DNA from: Flavobacterium plurextorum | Lineage (GTDB): Bacteria; Bacteroidota; Bacteroidia; Flavobacteriales; Flavobacteriaceae | DNA: 56,473 bases | Reading direction: 5' to 3' | Assembly: GCF_002217395.1 (NCBI RefSeq) | Contig: NZ_MUHD01000002.1 | Coordinates: 1-56,473 of the forward strand | Part shown: piece after piece, positions 34,105-42,776 of the stretch | How positions within the stretch are numbered: position 1 is the first letter of the stretch | Layout: each line of letters begins with the position of its first letter | Notes under the pieces: generated by a model | What the model saw: only the letters and a program-made list of their open reading frames with translations | Databases searched by the model: none | What the model was told of the DNA's origin: nothing | Translations under genes and position numbers: made by a program

Positions 34105-35130
34105 ATGAAAAAAGAGAATAAATCAGTAATCATTTGGTTGCTTTCAGGCTGTGTTTTATTATTTTTAATGGTAGTCGTTGGCGGAATTACCCGTTTGACA
34201 AATTCAGGTTTATCAATGACCGATTGGCATTTGGTAACCGATACTTTCCCACCTTTAACAGATGCAAAATGGAATGAGGCTTTTGAGCAGTACAAGAAGT
34301 TTCCTGAGTATCAAAAAATCAATATTCATAACGATTTTCAACTTTCAGATTATAAATTTATTTATTTCTGGGAATGGTTTCACCGTTTCATCGGGCGCAT
34401 TATTGGTTTGGTATTTTTTGTTCCTTTTGTTTATTTCTTAATCAAAAAGAAATTAGATACTGCAACGATCAAAAAGTGTATCGTACTTTTGGCAATGGGC
34501 GGTTTTCAAGGTTTCCTTGGATGGTTTATGGTTCGAAGCGGTTTAATTGACAATCCAGATGTAAGTCATTTTAGACTTTCGCTGCATTTAACTTTTGCTT
34601 TTATAACTTTTGCTTATACACTTTGGGTAGCGTTGGATTTGATTTATCCTGAAAGAAATATCAACAAAATATTACCATTACGCACTATTGCACGTTATGC
34701 TTTGGCCGCTTTATTAATACAAATTATTTATGGCGGGTTTGTTGCTGGATTAAATGCAGGATTAATTCACAATCACTGGCCTTTAATGAGCGATGGAGAA
34801 TTTATGCACGAATCAGTTCTTATCGAACAATCAAGTTTAATAAAAAATTTAATTGAAGGTAAAAGCGGTGTTCAATTTGTTCACAGAACTTTTGCTTATG
34901 TAGTAGTTGCAATTATACTTTTTCTTTATTTTAGAAGTAAAAAATACACGCTTACCAATACACAGTCAAACGGAATCAAAACTTTGGTAGTATTTGTATT
35001 TATACAGTTTCTTCTAGGGGTTTTCACTTTATTATACAGTGTGCCTTTGGCTTTAGGATTAATTCATCAGATTATGGCATTTTTCCTTTTAAGCGCAATG
35101 ACTTTTACATTGCATCGATTGAGTAAATAA
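34105..35130 (+). CDS. ctaA: Heme A synthase, COX15/CtaA family
   Basis: A 341-residue inner-membrane enzyme that oxidises heme O to heme A for cytochrome c oxidase. About eight hydrophobic helices are visible in two four-helix halves. The conserved VVVGGITRLTNSGLSMTDWHLV at the first helix end, EWFHRFIGRIIG, LRLSLHLTF-like (SHFRLSLHLTFAF), NHWPLMSD and VQFVHRTFAYVVV segments place the paired histidines expected for heme binding. It is co-directional with the CCA gene 18 nt away, though the link is probably positional. A terminator lies just after it. Confidence 0.93.
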   Translation: MKKENKSVIIWLLSGCVLLFLMVVVGGITRLTNSGLSMTDWHLVTDTFPPLTDAKWNEAFEQYKKFPEYQKINIHNDFQLSDYKFIYFWEWFHRFIGRIIGLVFFVPFVYFLIKKKLDTATIKKCIVLLAMGGFQGFLGWFMVRSGLIDNPDVSHFRLSLHLTFAFITFAYTLWVALDLIYPERNINKILPLRTIARYALAALLIQIIYGGFVAGLNAGLIHNHWPLMSDGEFMHESVLIEQSSLIKNLIEGKSGVQFVHRTFAYVVVAIILFLYFRSKKYTLTNTQSNGIKTLVVFVFIQFLLGVFTLLYSVPLALGLIHQIMAFFLLSAMTFTLHRLSK

Positions 35131-35150
35131 ATTCGAAATATATTTACACA

Positions 35151-35181
35151 AAAAAAGCTGTCTCAAAAGGACAGCTTTTTT
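35151..35181 (+). terminator. Terminator after heme A synthase
   Basis: AAAAAAGCTGTC (35151-35162) pairs with GACAGCTTTTTT (35170-35181) across a 7-nt loop, with the T-run inside the 3' arm. Confidence 0.9.
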
Positions 35182-35216
35182 GCTGTATAGATTATTGACA
35201 AATTTATTCTTCGATA

Positions 35217-35335
35217 AACCCCAGCGGGGTAAAATATTTATAGAGATACAATTCGATAAATAATAAAGCTCCGGAGGTGCGACATAAATTATAAACATTC
35301 ATTCTTTGCTATAAATATTTAGCTTCTCTGAAGCT
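35217..35335. repeat. Second copy of the GCTCC hairpin/ATATTTATAG modules
   Basis: CCCCAGCGGGG (about 35220-35230) is followed by TAAAATATTTATAGA; AAAGCTCCGGAGG near 35269-35281 and GCTATAAATATTTAGC near 35309-35324 follow, then GCTTCTCTGAAGC. Same building blocks as in 32300-32460, in a convergent intergenic gap. Confidence 0.72.
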
Positions 35336-35339
35336 TACA

Positions 35340-35375
35340 AAAAAAGCTGTCCTTTTAAGACAACCTTTTTTTTGC
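35340..35375 (-). terminator. Terminator of the LytS-2TM-LytTR operon
   Basis: On the minus strand GGTTGTC pairs with GACAGCT (with wobbles) across TTAAAAG, followed by a run of Ts (35344 down to 35338). It lies about 60 bp past the LytTR stop and resembles the terminator at 35151-35181. Confidence 0.65.
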
Positions 35376-35435
35376 GACATAGATTTTAATTAAATGAATT
35401 AAAATCATCTGAATTTCTATATTTTGATTTAGATT

Positions 35436-36203
35436 TTACCCAAGCCAAGTTTTGAAATCTTGTACTTTTTCTCGGCTTACTATTACCTGATCTTCTTTGT
35501 AAGTTGGTAAGATAACTTTTAAACGAGAATTTGTATAGACCTGAATTTCTCTAATTGCCTGAAGCGGTACAATAAATTTTCTGCTTACGCGAAAGAAATC
35601 CTTTTTATCTAATTCCTGTTCCAGGATTTCTAAAGTCGAATCGATTAAATAGTTTCTATTATCAAAAGTATGTATGTATGTTCCTTTGTTTTCACTAAAA
35701 AAACATTCGATTTCTTCGGTTGTTATTACTTTTAAATGTTGTCCTATTTTAACGGTAAATCTCTTTTTGAAACTTTTCTCAAAAGGATTCGACAACATTT
35801 GACGTATCTGCTCAAAGTCTAACTGAAGATTCTGATTTCCTGAATCTGTTTTAGGAATTCGTGCTTTATACTTTACAACTGCAGCTTCTAGATCGTCTTC
35901 ATCAATTGGTTTTAAAAGATAATCAATACTATTCAGTTTAAACGCTTTCAAAGCATACTCATCGTAAGCTGTGGTAAAAATTATGGCGCTTTGAATATTT
36001 ATTTTTTCAAAAATCTCAAACGATAAACCATCTGATAGCTGAATATCTAGAAAAATTAAATCTGGATGTTCATTATTTGTAAACCAATGAAGTGATTCCT
36101 CTACAGAATGCAGCATTGTTTTTACAGTTATATCTAATTTTTCAAGTTTTCGCTGTAATAAACGTGCAGCTGGTTTTTCGTCTTCTATAATTAATGTGGT
36201 CAT
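35436..36203 (-). CDS. LytTR-family response regulator
   Basis: A 255-residue two-component regulator. The receiver domain spans about 1-118 with acidic residues at 7-9 (IIEDEKPA), phosphoacceptor Asp53 in LIFLDIQLSDG, Thr77/78 and Lys98 in LLKPIDEDD. A LytTR DNA-binding domain covers about 145-253 (FTVKIGQHLKVITTEEIECFFSENKGTYI, FFRVSRKFIVPLQAI). It is the last gene of a minus-strand block with a LytS-type kinase and four 2TM genes and is its natural partner. LytTR proteins bind direct repeats; targets cannot be read here. Confidence 0.93.
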   Translation of the reverse strand: MTTLIIEDEKPAARLLQRKLEKLDITVKTMLHSVEESLHWFTNNEHPDLIFLDIQLSDGLSFEIFEKINIQSAIIFTTAYDEYALKAFKLNSIDYLLKPIDEDDLEAAVVKYKARIPKTDSGNQNLQLDFEQIRQMLSNPFEKSFKKRFTVKIGQHLKVITTEEIECFFSENKGTYIHTFDNRNYLIDSTLEILEQELDKKDFFRVSRKFIVPLQAIREIQVYTNSRLKVILPTYKEDQVIVSREKVQDFKTWLG

Positions 36204-36240
36204 TTAATGCGGTACAAAGTTTAAAATATACAAGTTAAAA

Positions 36241-36609
36241 TTACTCCCATTTTTTCTTATTCTGAGCTTCTTTTTCCATATATTTTTGGATTTTTCTATC
36301 TTCCCAATCTTTATTAAAGAAAATATCTGGGCCAAAAACGGTAAAGGCATGAATGGCTAAAGCAATTCCCCAATAAAATGCGGTTGAATAAACTTCCCAA
36401 TCTCCAAAGCCTCGTATTTCAATACGATTGCCTATGAAACCATTATTTAAATTTGAAATAATGATAATGATATTCACTATAATGTAAACCTTAAGATGCG
36501 AGTAAAATCCTTTTATTCTTCTTACTTTTCTGTACGCAGCATTAAAGCTTTCATCAGTACTAAATTCATCTCCATATTCTTCATACATACGTCTTCTAAA
36601 TCGTCCCAT
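36241..36609 (-). CDS. 2TM-domain protein
   Basis: A 122-residue membrane protein with two hydrophobic helices (about 41-60 and 76-97) preceded by an RKVRRIKGFYSHLKVYIIVNI segment and followed by a charged tail (DWEDRKIQKYMEKEAQNKKKWE). This K/R-V-xx-I-K-GFY ... W(E)ERKI pattern is shared by all five 2TM domains in the block. The extra N-terminal 25 residues are acidic and Arg-rich. 2TM domains are known in Bacteroidota beside or fused to LytS-type kinases; their molecular role is unknown. Lies 37 nt before the LytTR gene. Confidence 0.85.
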   Translation of the reverse strand: MGRFRRRMYEEYGDEFSTDESFNAAYRKVRRIKGFYSHLKVYIIVNIIIIISNLNNGFIGNRIEIRGFGDWEVYSTAFYWGIALAIHAFTVFGPDIFFNKDWEDRKIQKYMEKEAQNKKKWE

Positions 36610-36627
36610 TTTATTTTGATTTAAAAA

Positions 36628-36933
36628 TTATTGCCATTTATTTTTATTCCATTTTTCTTTTTCCATAAACTCTTTGATTTTCTTTTCTTCCCAGTCTTTT
36701 CCTAAAACCGGAAATACGTCAAAAACCCTTAATCCATGAAAAACTACTCCAATTCCCCACCACAACAAAGGCCAAAAAAACCATAAATATTCTGGTGATG
36801 TGTATAAATTAACGAAAATCAAAATCGCATTTACAAATACATAAGATGCCAAATTTCCATAAAAACCTTTAATATCTCCGACTTTCTTTTTCGCCAAAAA
36901 ATATTTATCCTCTTCACTGTATTTCATTTCCAT
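36628..36933 (-). CDS. 2TM-domain protein
   Basis: About 101 residues from ATG at 36933 (MEMKYSEEDKYFLAKKKV); an ATG at 36945 would overlap the previous gene and is less likely. Two hydrophobic helices are at about 27-44 and 51-70, with the shared VGDIKGFYGNLASYVFVN start, a WWGIGVVFHGLRVFDVFPVLG second helix and the KDWEEKKIKEFMEKEKWNKNKWQ tail. It starts 2 nt after the preceding gene's stop, so co-translation is likely. One of four standalone copies in tandem. Confidence 0.85.
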   Translation of the reverse strand: MEMKYSEEDKYFLAKKKVGDIKGFYGNLASYVFVNAILIFVNLYTSPEYLWFFWPLLWWGIGVVFHGLRVFDVFPVLGKDWEEKKIKEFMEKEKWNKNKWQ

Positions 36934-36935
36934 GA

Positions 36936-37265
36936 TTACTCCCATTTTTGTTTTTTTTCTCTTTTTTCTAAAATACTTTTCATTTTACGTTTCTCCCATT
37001 TATCTCCAAAAATTTTAGCTGAGACAAATAAATCGATGGCTGAACCAAAGAAAACGGTTGACCAAAGAATCATTACAATTCCATTTAAAAATTTAGCAGG
37101 AAACACATTCAAAGGCAGTTTATAATACTCTTTCAAAATAAAGAGCACTAACGCAATAAAGTAAAAGAATGAATGAATATAGAATGATTTAAGCTTTACA
37201 ACCTTTTTACTAGCCAACTGCTGTAATTCATATTCTTCTTGATCACTATTATAATTTGCTTTCAT
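36936..37265 (-). CDS. 2TM-domain protein, divergent copy
   Basis: About 109 residues from ATG at 37265 (MKANYNSDQEEYELQQLASKKVVKLKSFY). An upstream in-frame ATG at 37331 overlaps the previous gene by more than 60 nt and is rejected. The two helices are present (about 28-48 and 58-80) but the conserved WGIGVVFHG second helix is replaced by NGIVMILWSTVFFGSAIDLFVSAKIFG, so this is the most divergent member. The tail GDKWEKRKMKSILEKREKKQKWE keeps the family form. Starts 2 nt after the previous stop. Confidence 0.8.
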   Translation of the reverse strand: MKANYNSDQEEYELQQLASKKVVKLKSFYIHSFFYFIALVLFILKEYYKLPLNVFPAKFLNGIVMILWSTVFFGSAIDLFVSAKIFGDKWEKRKMKSILEKREKKQKWE

Positions 37266-37267
37266 CT

Positions 37268-37570
37268 TTAGTTTGAAGTTTTTTGATTTTTCTCTTTCTC
37301 TAAAATCTCTTGAATTTTTCGTTCTTCCCATTCTTTATTAAAAAACGGTGAGTATCCAAAAACTTTCAATCCATGAAAAACAACTCCTATTCCCCAGCCT
37401 CCAATACACCAAATAAACCATAAGTATTCTGGCGAAGTTATAAGATTGATAACAACTAAAACTACGGTTACGAAAATAAAAACGGTCAAATGTTCGTAAA
37501 ACCCTCTAATTTCTTTTACTTTTTTCTGAGCTTGATAATACCGTTCCGTTTCTGTATAATTTGGTTTCAT
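37268..37570 (-). CDS. 2TM-domain protein
   Basis: A 100-residue protein with the canonical form: charged start (MKPNYTETERYYQAQKKVKEIRGFYEHL), helix one FIFVTVVLVVINLI, helix two WCIGGWGIGVVFHGLKVFG, tail NKEWEERKIQEILEKEK. It is the standalone protein most like the C-terminal domain of the kinase encoded immediately upstream, whose stop lies 2 nt before this start. A gene-duplication origin of the array from this domain is plausible. Confidence 0.87.
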   Translation of the reverse strand: MKPNYTETERYYQAQKKVKEIRGFYEHLTVFIFVTVVLVVINLITSPEYLWFIWCIGGWGIGVVFHGLKVFGYSPFFNKEWEERKIQEILEKEKNQKTSN

Positions 37571-37572
37571 GA

Positions 37573-38931
37573 TTACTTCCAGGTTTGCTTACTTTTTTCT
37601 TTCTCTAAAATCTCTCGAATTTTTCTTTCTTCCCAATCTGAACTGTAACCATACACTTTAAAAGCATGCATTACAACTCCAAATCCCCAGCCCAAAGCTG
37701 AAAACCAAAACCACTGAAATCCTGGAGAGTATCTTAAATTAATAAAAGCTAATATTGGAACAACACAGCAATATGAAATTACATTTCCATAAAACCCTTT
37801 TAATTCTTCTACTCTTTTTTTAGCTCTAAAATAAGCTTTCGTTTCATCGTTATAATCTGCATTTGTTTCCATAACGTTAATTTGTTTTGTTAAGATTGGA
37901 ATCTTAACTGTGAAATTTTTCTCATCTTGTTCGATCATCACATTTCTGTTAGTTACAATTGCATATCGACTTACAATATTCTGTAATCCAACTCCTTGTC
38001 TATCTTGAAGAACTTCCTTTTTCTGAAGATCGTTTTGAATGGCTAAATAATCTCCATCAATAAAAATTCGAATGTGAAGCGGTTTTTGCTCACTTACCAC
38101 ATTATGTTTTACCGTATTTTCGAGTAAAAGTTGTAATGAAAGCGGAACTACTTTTGCGTCTGGATTTATATTTTCAACTGGCAATTCGTAGAATAAACTA
38201 TTTTCAAAACGCATTTTCAGCAGATTCATATAGGTTTTTGCAAACGACAATTCATCTTCTACAGAAACCAATTCTTTATCTTTCTGCTCCAAAACGTAGC
38301 GGTAAATTTTTGATAACGAAGTAGTAAAACGCTGTGCATTATCTGGATTTTCTTCGATCAAAGAACTTAAAACATTTAAGCTGTTAAAAAGAAAATGAGG
38401 ATCGATCTGATTTTTCAAACTCTCGAATTGTGCATTTGCTGTTCCTGCTATAATTTTTTGCTGCGTTATTTCAATTTTAGAAGCTTGTTTCCATTTTACC
38501 ATAAAACTTCTGGCTTGCATGAAAGTAGAAACTCCTAACGAAAGAATGATATAAAAAAGATGCACCCAAAGCATTCTTCCTCCTAAAAACACGTCTAAAG
38601 TTACGTTTTGCAAAACAACAAAAATGAAATAGTTTATCCCTAAAACTACAGGAACCGTGTACAAAACAGTTACCAAGATCCCGTAGTAAACTCTTAAATT
38701 TGTCTGCTCCAGCCAGTCCCATTTTTTATCTAAAAGAACATTAATATAGCCATTTCCAAAACCTAATCCGAAAGAATAAAGGCAGCTTATAAAAAAAGTA
38801 ACAAGAACATTTTTAACATTTAAATCCTCTCCTAAAAAAGCTGAAAATATAAGGGCAAAAACCATGGCTATTTTAAAGCAAACGATTGTTCCGCTTTTTA
38901 TATCAGAAAATGTGTTTCTATGGTCTTTCAT
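37573..38931 (-). CDS. LytS/YehU-type sensor histidine kinase with C-terminal 2TM domain
   Basis: A 452-residue membrane kinase. Four hydrophobic helices lie in about 12-140 (no extracellular sensor domain of size). The His-kinase_internal signature NQIDPHFLFNSLNVLSSLI carries the phospho-acceptor His179. LQLLLENTVKHNV at 267-279 is the N-box and DRQGVGLQNI at 310-319 the G-box of the ATPase. Residues about 357-452 form a complete extra 2TM domain (RAKKRVEELKGFYGNVISY, WGFGVVMHAFKVYGYS, DWEERKIREILEKE). The following genes encode four standalone copies of that domain and a LytTR partner, so this is a kinase-membrane-accessory system. The input signal is unknown. Confidence 0.92.
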   Translation of the reverse strand: MKDHRNTFSDIKSGTIVCFKIAMVFALIFSAFLGEDLNVKNVLVTFFISCLYSFGLGFGNGYINVLLDKKWDWLEQTNLRVYYGILVTVLYTVPVVLGINYFIFVVLQNVTLDVFLGGRMLWVHLFYIILSLGVSTFMQARSFMVKWKQASKIEITQQKIIAGTANAQFESLKNQIDPHFLFNSLNVLSSLIEENPDNAQRFTTSLSKIYRYVLEQKDKELVSVEDELSFAKTYMNLLKMRFENSLFYELPVENINPDAKVVPLSLQLLLENTVKHNVVSEQKPLHIRIFIDGDYLAIQNDLQKKEVLQDRQGVGLQNIVSRYAIVTNRNVMIEQDEKNFTVKIPILTKQINVMETNADYNDETKAYFRAKKRVEELKGFYGNVISYCCVVPILAFINLRYSPGFQWFWFSALGWGFGVVMHAFKVYGYSSDWEERKIREILEKEKSKQTWK

Positions 38932-38958
38932 TATAATCCGCTTAATTTATTACTATTT

Positions 38959-39579
38959 TTATTTACAAGTTTTTTGAACTTCTAATGCTCTTTCTAAACC
39001 CCATTTTGGAGAGAAAGGCGTTTCAGGTTTAAAAGTACCAAAAAGTTCGATAGATCTGTTAACTTGTTCGCAAAGTGGTTTTGTCTCAACCCCTGTCCAT
39101 TTTGCTCCTCCCAACTGATAATCAGCTTCGCCAAAAACAGCTCTCGGATTATTTGGATCTAATGCTTTTGCAGTTGCATAAGCTTCCATCACTTTAGCCG
39201 AATATTTCATTCCGTTTGTCATTGGATCTGAAGCTACATAAGCTGTGTAAATTAAAGCCTGCATAACATATAACTCTGAATTATTTAAATCTTTAATCAT
39301 TTCAGCATCAATAGCATCTTGCGCTTTTGTCAATAACAAATCAATTTTAGTTTTATCTTTTTCTTTAAAAGCCGATGTAGTGTTGATTAAAGCTACATAA
39401 TAATTTGGCAGATAACTTGTTTTTTCCGCCGCCGCAATTCTTTCAAACAATGCCGAAGCATCAGCATTTTTTCCTTCTTTCCAAAGCCCAAAAGCTTTTG
39501 TCATTCCTTGTTCAAACTGTGTTTGTGCAGATAATAAACTGCAGATAAATAATGTGATAATGGTAATAATTTTGGTCAT
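38959..39579 (-). CDS. Secreted helical-repeat protein of unknown function
   Basis: A 206-residue exported protein with a signal peptide (MTKIITIITLFICSLLSAQ). The mature part is helical with TPR-like features: QGMTKAFGLWKEGKNADASALFERIAAAEK and later AYATAKALDPNNPRAVFGEADYQLG, where paired helices and a DPNNPRA turn are typical. No enzymatic motif was recognised. It is first of the minus-strand block, 27 nt before the kinase gene, so a periplasmic partner or output of the LytS-LytTR system is possible but not shown. Confidence 0.75.
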   Translation of the reverse strand: MTKIITIITLFICSLLSAQTQFEQGMTKAFGLWKEGKNADASALFERIAAAEKTSYLPNYYVALINTTSAFKEKDKTKIDLLLTKAQDAIDAEMIKDLNNSELYVMQALIYTAYVASDPMTNGMKYSAKVMEAYATAKALDPNNPRAVFGEADYQLGGAKWTGVETKPLCEQVNRSIELFGTFKPETPFSPKWGLERALEVQKTCK

Positions 39580-40003
39580 GATTTCTTTTTTTTAAGGTTG
39601 TTGTTTTTAGGTTCTGAGTTGCTAAGGTTCTAAGATTTTTCTTTGTGTATTAGAATCTTAACTTCTCCATTTTAATTGATGATTAAAACTTTTTTTTAGG
39701 TTCAAAACTGTTAAGTTACAGAGGTTAATTTTATTACTACTATTCATAAAACTCTGAACCTTTGTTACTTTGATTCTTTGTCCCTATTAATTTATACTTC
39801 AAAAGTATGTTGGATTTTACTGTTTTAAAATTAAATGATACTGAGTTGTTGATTTTTGCTGCTGAATTGTTTTTTTCTTAAGATTCAAAGGTTCATAGTT
39901 GCAAAGAGGCAAAGTTTTTTCTTTTTATACTCAGAGGAACAACGTTTTTTTTTACATTTTAAAACCTCTGCAACTCTGAACCTTTGCAGCTCTGAACCTC
40001 AAA
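39580..40003. repeat. Gap filled with period-8 word hairpins
   Basis: No gene. At 39609-39640 the words AGGTTCTG, AGTTGCTA, AGGTTCTA, AGATTTTT run with an 8-nt period. At 39698-39783 left words AGGTTCAA, AACTGTTA, AGTTACAG face right words CTCTGAAC, CTTTGTTA, CTTTGATT, CTTTGTCC. At 39881-40000 left words AGATTCAA, AGGTTCAT, AGTTGCAA, AGAGGCAA face right words CTCTGCAA, CTCTGAAC, CTTTGCAG, CTCTGAAC. Both are inverted pairs able to form long hairpins. This is the densest such region here. Confidence 0.85.
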
Positions 40004-42169
40004 TTAAAGGTTCTTCAACTGATTCTCATTTTTATTCTGGCTGATAGTCCAAAAGAAACCAATAAAGAAAAATCGATCTGCGGTTGGCACTACGGCTTGT
40101 CTTTGATACACTCCGTTTGGATCTGGTAATTTTGCATAATCATATCCAAAAACATTCTGTGTTCCCAAAATATTCGAAACGGAGAAATAAAGGATTTTTT
40201 GTGTTGTTAATATATATGCCCAGTTGAAACTCAAACTATTGTATGACTTTGTTTTTCCGCTCATAAATTGTGTCTGATTCGGATCATTGTAAGGACGTCC
40301 TGAACTATAGTTATTTGTAAAACCTATTTGTGATTTCCAATCCGTAATAAAATATTTTGTTACTACAGATAAAGTATGATTTGCAATAAAACTTGGCGTA
40401 GCCATTGTTGGATAATTCTTGTATTGTCGTTCAGAATCGATATAAGAATACGAAATCCAATATTCTAAGTTTTTGTACAAATTACTGTCTCTCCAATATA
40501 ATTCTAAACCTTTTGCATAACCTGAACCGTTATTATTAAAGACTGAATTGTATTTAATATCTCTTGTGTCATACTGAACTAAATTCCTGTAATCTTTATA
40601 ATAAAGGTCTGCTCTAAAAATCTGTCCCGGTTTTGTAAACTGATAATTCAAAATATAATGACTTGCTTTTTCGCTTTCAAACTGATGGTATTTTGAATAT
40701 TTAATATAATCTACAACTGGTGTTTGAGAAAAATCTCCGTAAGCAAATGAAAGCTGGCTGGTTTTTGAAAACTTATAGGCTATTGAAGCTCTTGGCGCAA
40801 TATTATTTTCATTTAATAAACTATTGTTCGAATATCTTAAACCAACTTTCATTGCCAATCTTTTAGAAAATAAAATATCTCCTTCTGTATAAGCCGCAAA
40901 AATGTTAGAATCATATCCGTTTGTAACATTGATAGAAATATTGTCATTAAAATTTTCATCGAATTTTGTAATGAAATAATCCGCTCCAAAAGACAATTTA
41001 AAATAATTCGAAACTTTTTTGCCAAACTTCAATTTCAATTGCGCTGCATTTTCATCAGCATCAATATCATTTATATCATATTTTGTTTTGTTTTTACTGT
41101 ATCCGTAACTAATTCCTGAAGTTAACTGCCATCCAGTTCCAAAAGTTCCTTTATAAGAAGAATTCAAATAAAAATTATTGTTATTCAAATCTGTTCTGAT
41201 AGGTTTTTCGAAGTTGATATTTTTCTGATTTAAATCGAATTTCTCCGAATCAAAAGCGGCGTAAAGTTTAAAGATTCCGTTTGTAAAATTATATCTGTAA
41301 ACCGTTTCACCTCCCAGAGATTGATACGGATTATTCCAATCTACATTTTGAGGAATCACTGCCTGATATGGCGCTAAGTTTATGTAAGCCATATTTACAC
41401 TCAACGAGCTTTTTTTCATTTTTTGAGTATGTCCTAAACTCAAACCTACAGTCATTAAACCAATATCTGTTTTATTATGATCTGCTTCGTCCTGCGTATT
41501 TAAAAGTAAAACACTCGATAATGCTTCGCCATATTCTGCAGAATAACCTCCAGTCGAAAAAGAGATTCCGCTAAACAACATTGGAGAGAAACGGCTTCGA
41601 GTTGGTAAATTATTTGTTGTCGCTCCGTAAGGCTGCGCAACTCTAATTCCATCTACAAAAGTCTGAGTTTCGTTTGCTTCTCCACCACGAACAAACAAAC
41701 GCCCGTCTTCACCAACAGATTGTGTTCCTGGTAAAGTTTGTAATGCTGCCACAATATTTCCATTCGAACCTGCTGTCGTAAGAATATCTAAAGGTTTTAA
41801 AACTGAAACTCTTGCTTTATCTCCAGATTCTAAAGTTCCTGCTGTGATTACAACAGCATCAAGTGTATTTATATTTTCTCTTAGTTTAACTGTTTGATCT
41901 TTATAATTTGTTACATCAATTTCTTTCTTGTAGGTTTCAAAAAGCAAAAAACTCACTACAAGAAATTGATTTCCAGTCGCACTTGTTTCAAAAGAAAACT
42001 CACCTGTTGCAGAGCTTGTTGCTCCGTCATATGTTCCGTCTAAGTAAATATTAGCACCTTGAACAGGTCTTCCTTTTTGGTCCAGCACTTTTCCCGAAAT
42101 CGTATTTTGAGCAAAAATAAATGCGGTAAAAAATAAAAAGGTAATTGTAAAAAATAACTTGGTTTTCAT
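40004..42169 (-). CDS. TonB-dependent outer-membrane receptor
   Basis: A 721-residue outer-membrane protein. A signal peptide (about 1-20, ending FAQ) is followed by a carboxypeptidase-D regulatory-like domain (about 22-105, ISGKVLDQKGRPVQGANIYLDG), a plug (TTAGSNGNIVAALQTLPGTQSVGEDGRLFVRGGEANETQTFVDG, about 130-175) and a roughly 500-residue beta-barrel ending in the aromatic FFFIGFFWTISQNKNENQLKNL. It lacks the large size of SusC proteins and has no SusD partner, so it is more likely a siderophore, metal or small-molecule receptor. Single gene; no substrate clue nearby. Confidence 0.9.
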   Translation of the reverse strand: MKTKLFFTITFLFFTAFIFAQNTISGKVLDQKGRPVQGANIYLDGTYDGATSSATGEFSFETSATGNQFLVVSFLLFETYKKEIDVTNYKDQTVKLRENINTLDAVVITAGTLESGDKARVSVLKPLDILTTAGSNGNIVAALQTLPGTQSVGEDGRLFVRGGEANETQTFVDGIRVAQPYGATTNNLPTRSRFSPMLFSGISFSTGGYSAEYGEALSSVLLLNTQDEADHNKTDIGLMTVGLSLGHTQKMKKSSLSVNMAYINLAPYQAVIPQNVDWNNPYQSLGGETVYRYNFTNGIFKLYAAFDSEKFDLNQKNINFEKPIRTDLNNNNFYLNSSYKGTFGTGWQLTSGISYGYSKNKTKYDINDIDADENAAQLKLKFGKKVSNYFKLSFGADYFITKFDENFNDNISINVTNGYDSNIFAAYTEGDILFSKRLAMKVGLRYSNNSLLNENNIAPRASIAYKFSKTSQLSFAYGDFSQTPVVDYIKYSKYHQFESEKASHYILNYQFTKPGQIFRADLYYKDYRNLVQYDTRDIKYNSVFNNNGSGYAKGLELYWRDSNLYKNLEYWISYSYIDSERQYKNYPTMATPSFIANHTLSVVTKYFITDWKSQIGFTNNYSSGRPYNDPNQTQFMSGKTKSYNSLSFNWAYILTTQKILYFSVSNILGTQNVFGYDYAKLPDPNGVYQRQAVVPTADRFFFIGFFWTISQNKNENQLKNL

Positions 42170-42256
42170 AACATTGGTTTTTGTTACAGCAAATGTATTT
42201 TAACATTCAGCGTTAAAAAATATATAATAACCGAACTGTAGAAATTTATGTCTGAG

Positions 42257-42288
42257 TTGTAATTTACTTTATTTGTATATTAGCTTTG
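42257..42288 (+). promoter_or_regulatory. Promoter of the DinB operon
   Basis: TTG (42257-42259), a 21-nt spacer and TAGCTTTG (42281-42288) match the Bacteroidota consensus TTG-N17-23-TAnnTTTG completely. The start codon follows at 42308. Confidence 0.82.
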
Positions 42289-42307
42289 AATTGCAAAACT
42301 ATCAATT

Positions 42308-42766
42308 ATGTCAGAAAGCAAGAGAATTTCAAATCTATATCAATCCATTTATAATGGAAATCCATGGCTGGAAGTTACTTTGGCACATACTTTAGAAAAT
42401 GTAAGTGCTGAACAAGCTTACAAGAAACCAAATCCTAATTTAAACACGATTTGGGAAATTGTAAATCACCTGATACAGTGGAGAAGAAACATTTTAAAAC
42501 GTGTTCAGGGAGAAACAATCCTAACGCCGGATCATAATTATTTTGTTCCCGTTTTAGATCCGTCCGAAGCCGCTTGGGAGCAATCACTTCAAAATTTGGC
42601 TAAATCACAAGAATCATGGAATTCGTTTTTTGAGGATTGTGACGATGCTGATCTGGCAAAAATATATGCTGCAAACAATCACACGTTCTACGAACATATA
42701 CACGGTATAATTCAGCATGATGTTTATCATTTAGGGCAGATTGTTATTTTGAAAAAACTTCTTTAA
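42308..42766 (+). CDS. DinB-family protein
   Basis: A 152-residue four-helix-bundle protein of the DinB/YfiT group. Conserved metal-site histidines appear in EIVNHLIQWRRN near 57-68 and in HGIIQHDVYHLGQIVI near 132-147. Family members are metal-dependent transferases or hydrolases, often using bacillithiol or other thiols; the substrate here is unknown. It heads a short operon with YciI, acetyltransferase and VOC genes (10 nt to the next gene). Confidence 0.87.
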   Translation: MSESKRISNLYQSIYNGNPWLEVTLAHTLENVSAEQAYKKPNPNLNTIWEIVNHLIQWRRNILKRVQGETILTPDHNYFVPVLDPSEAAWEQSLQNLAKSQESWNSFFEDCDDADLAKIYAANNHTFYEHIHGIIQHDVYHLGQIVILKKLL

Positions 42767-42776
42767 AAATAGTGTT

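Noticed and set aside
36936..37331. Longer start at 37331 for the third standalone 2TM gene
   Set aside because: It would overlap the upstream 2TM gene by more than 60 nt. ATG 37265 gives the 2-nt spacing seen at neighbouring junctions and aligns with the family N-terminus.
39609..40000. Possible CRISPR array because of regular short repeats
   Set aside because: Units are 8 nt and directly abutting with no spacers, and they form inverted pairs; no cas genes are in the window.
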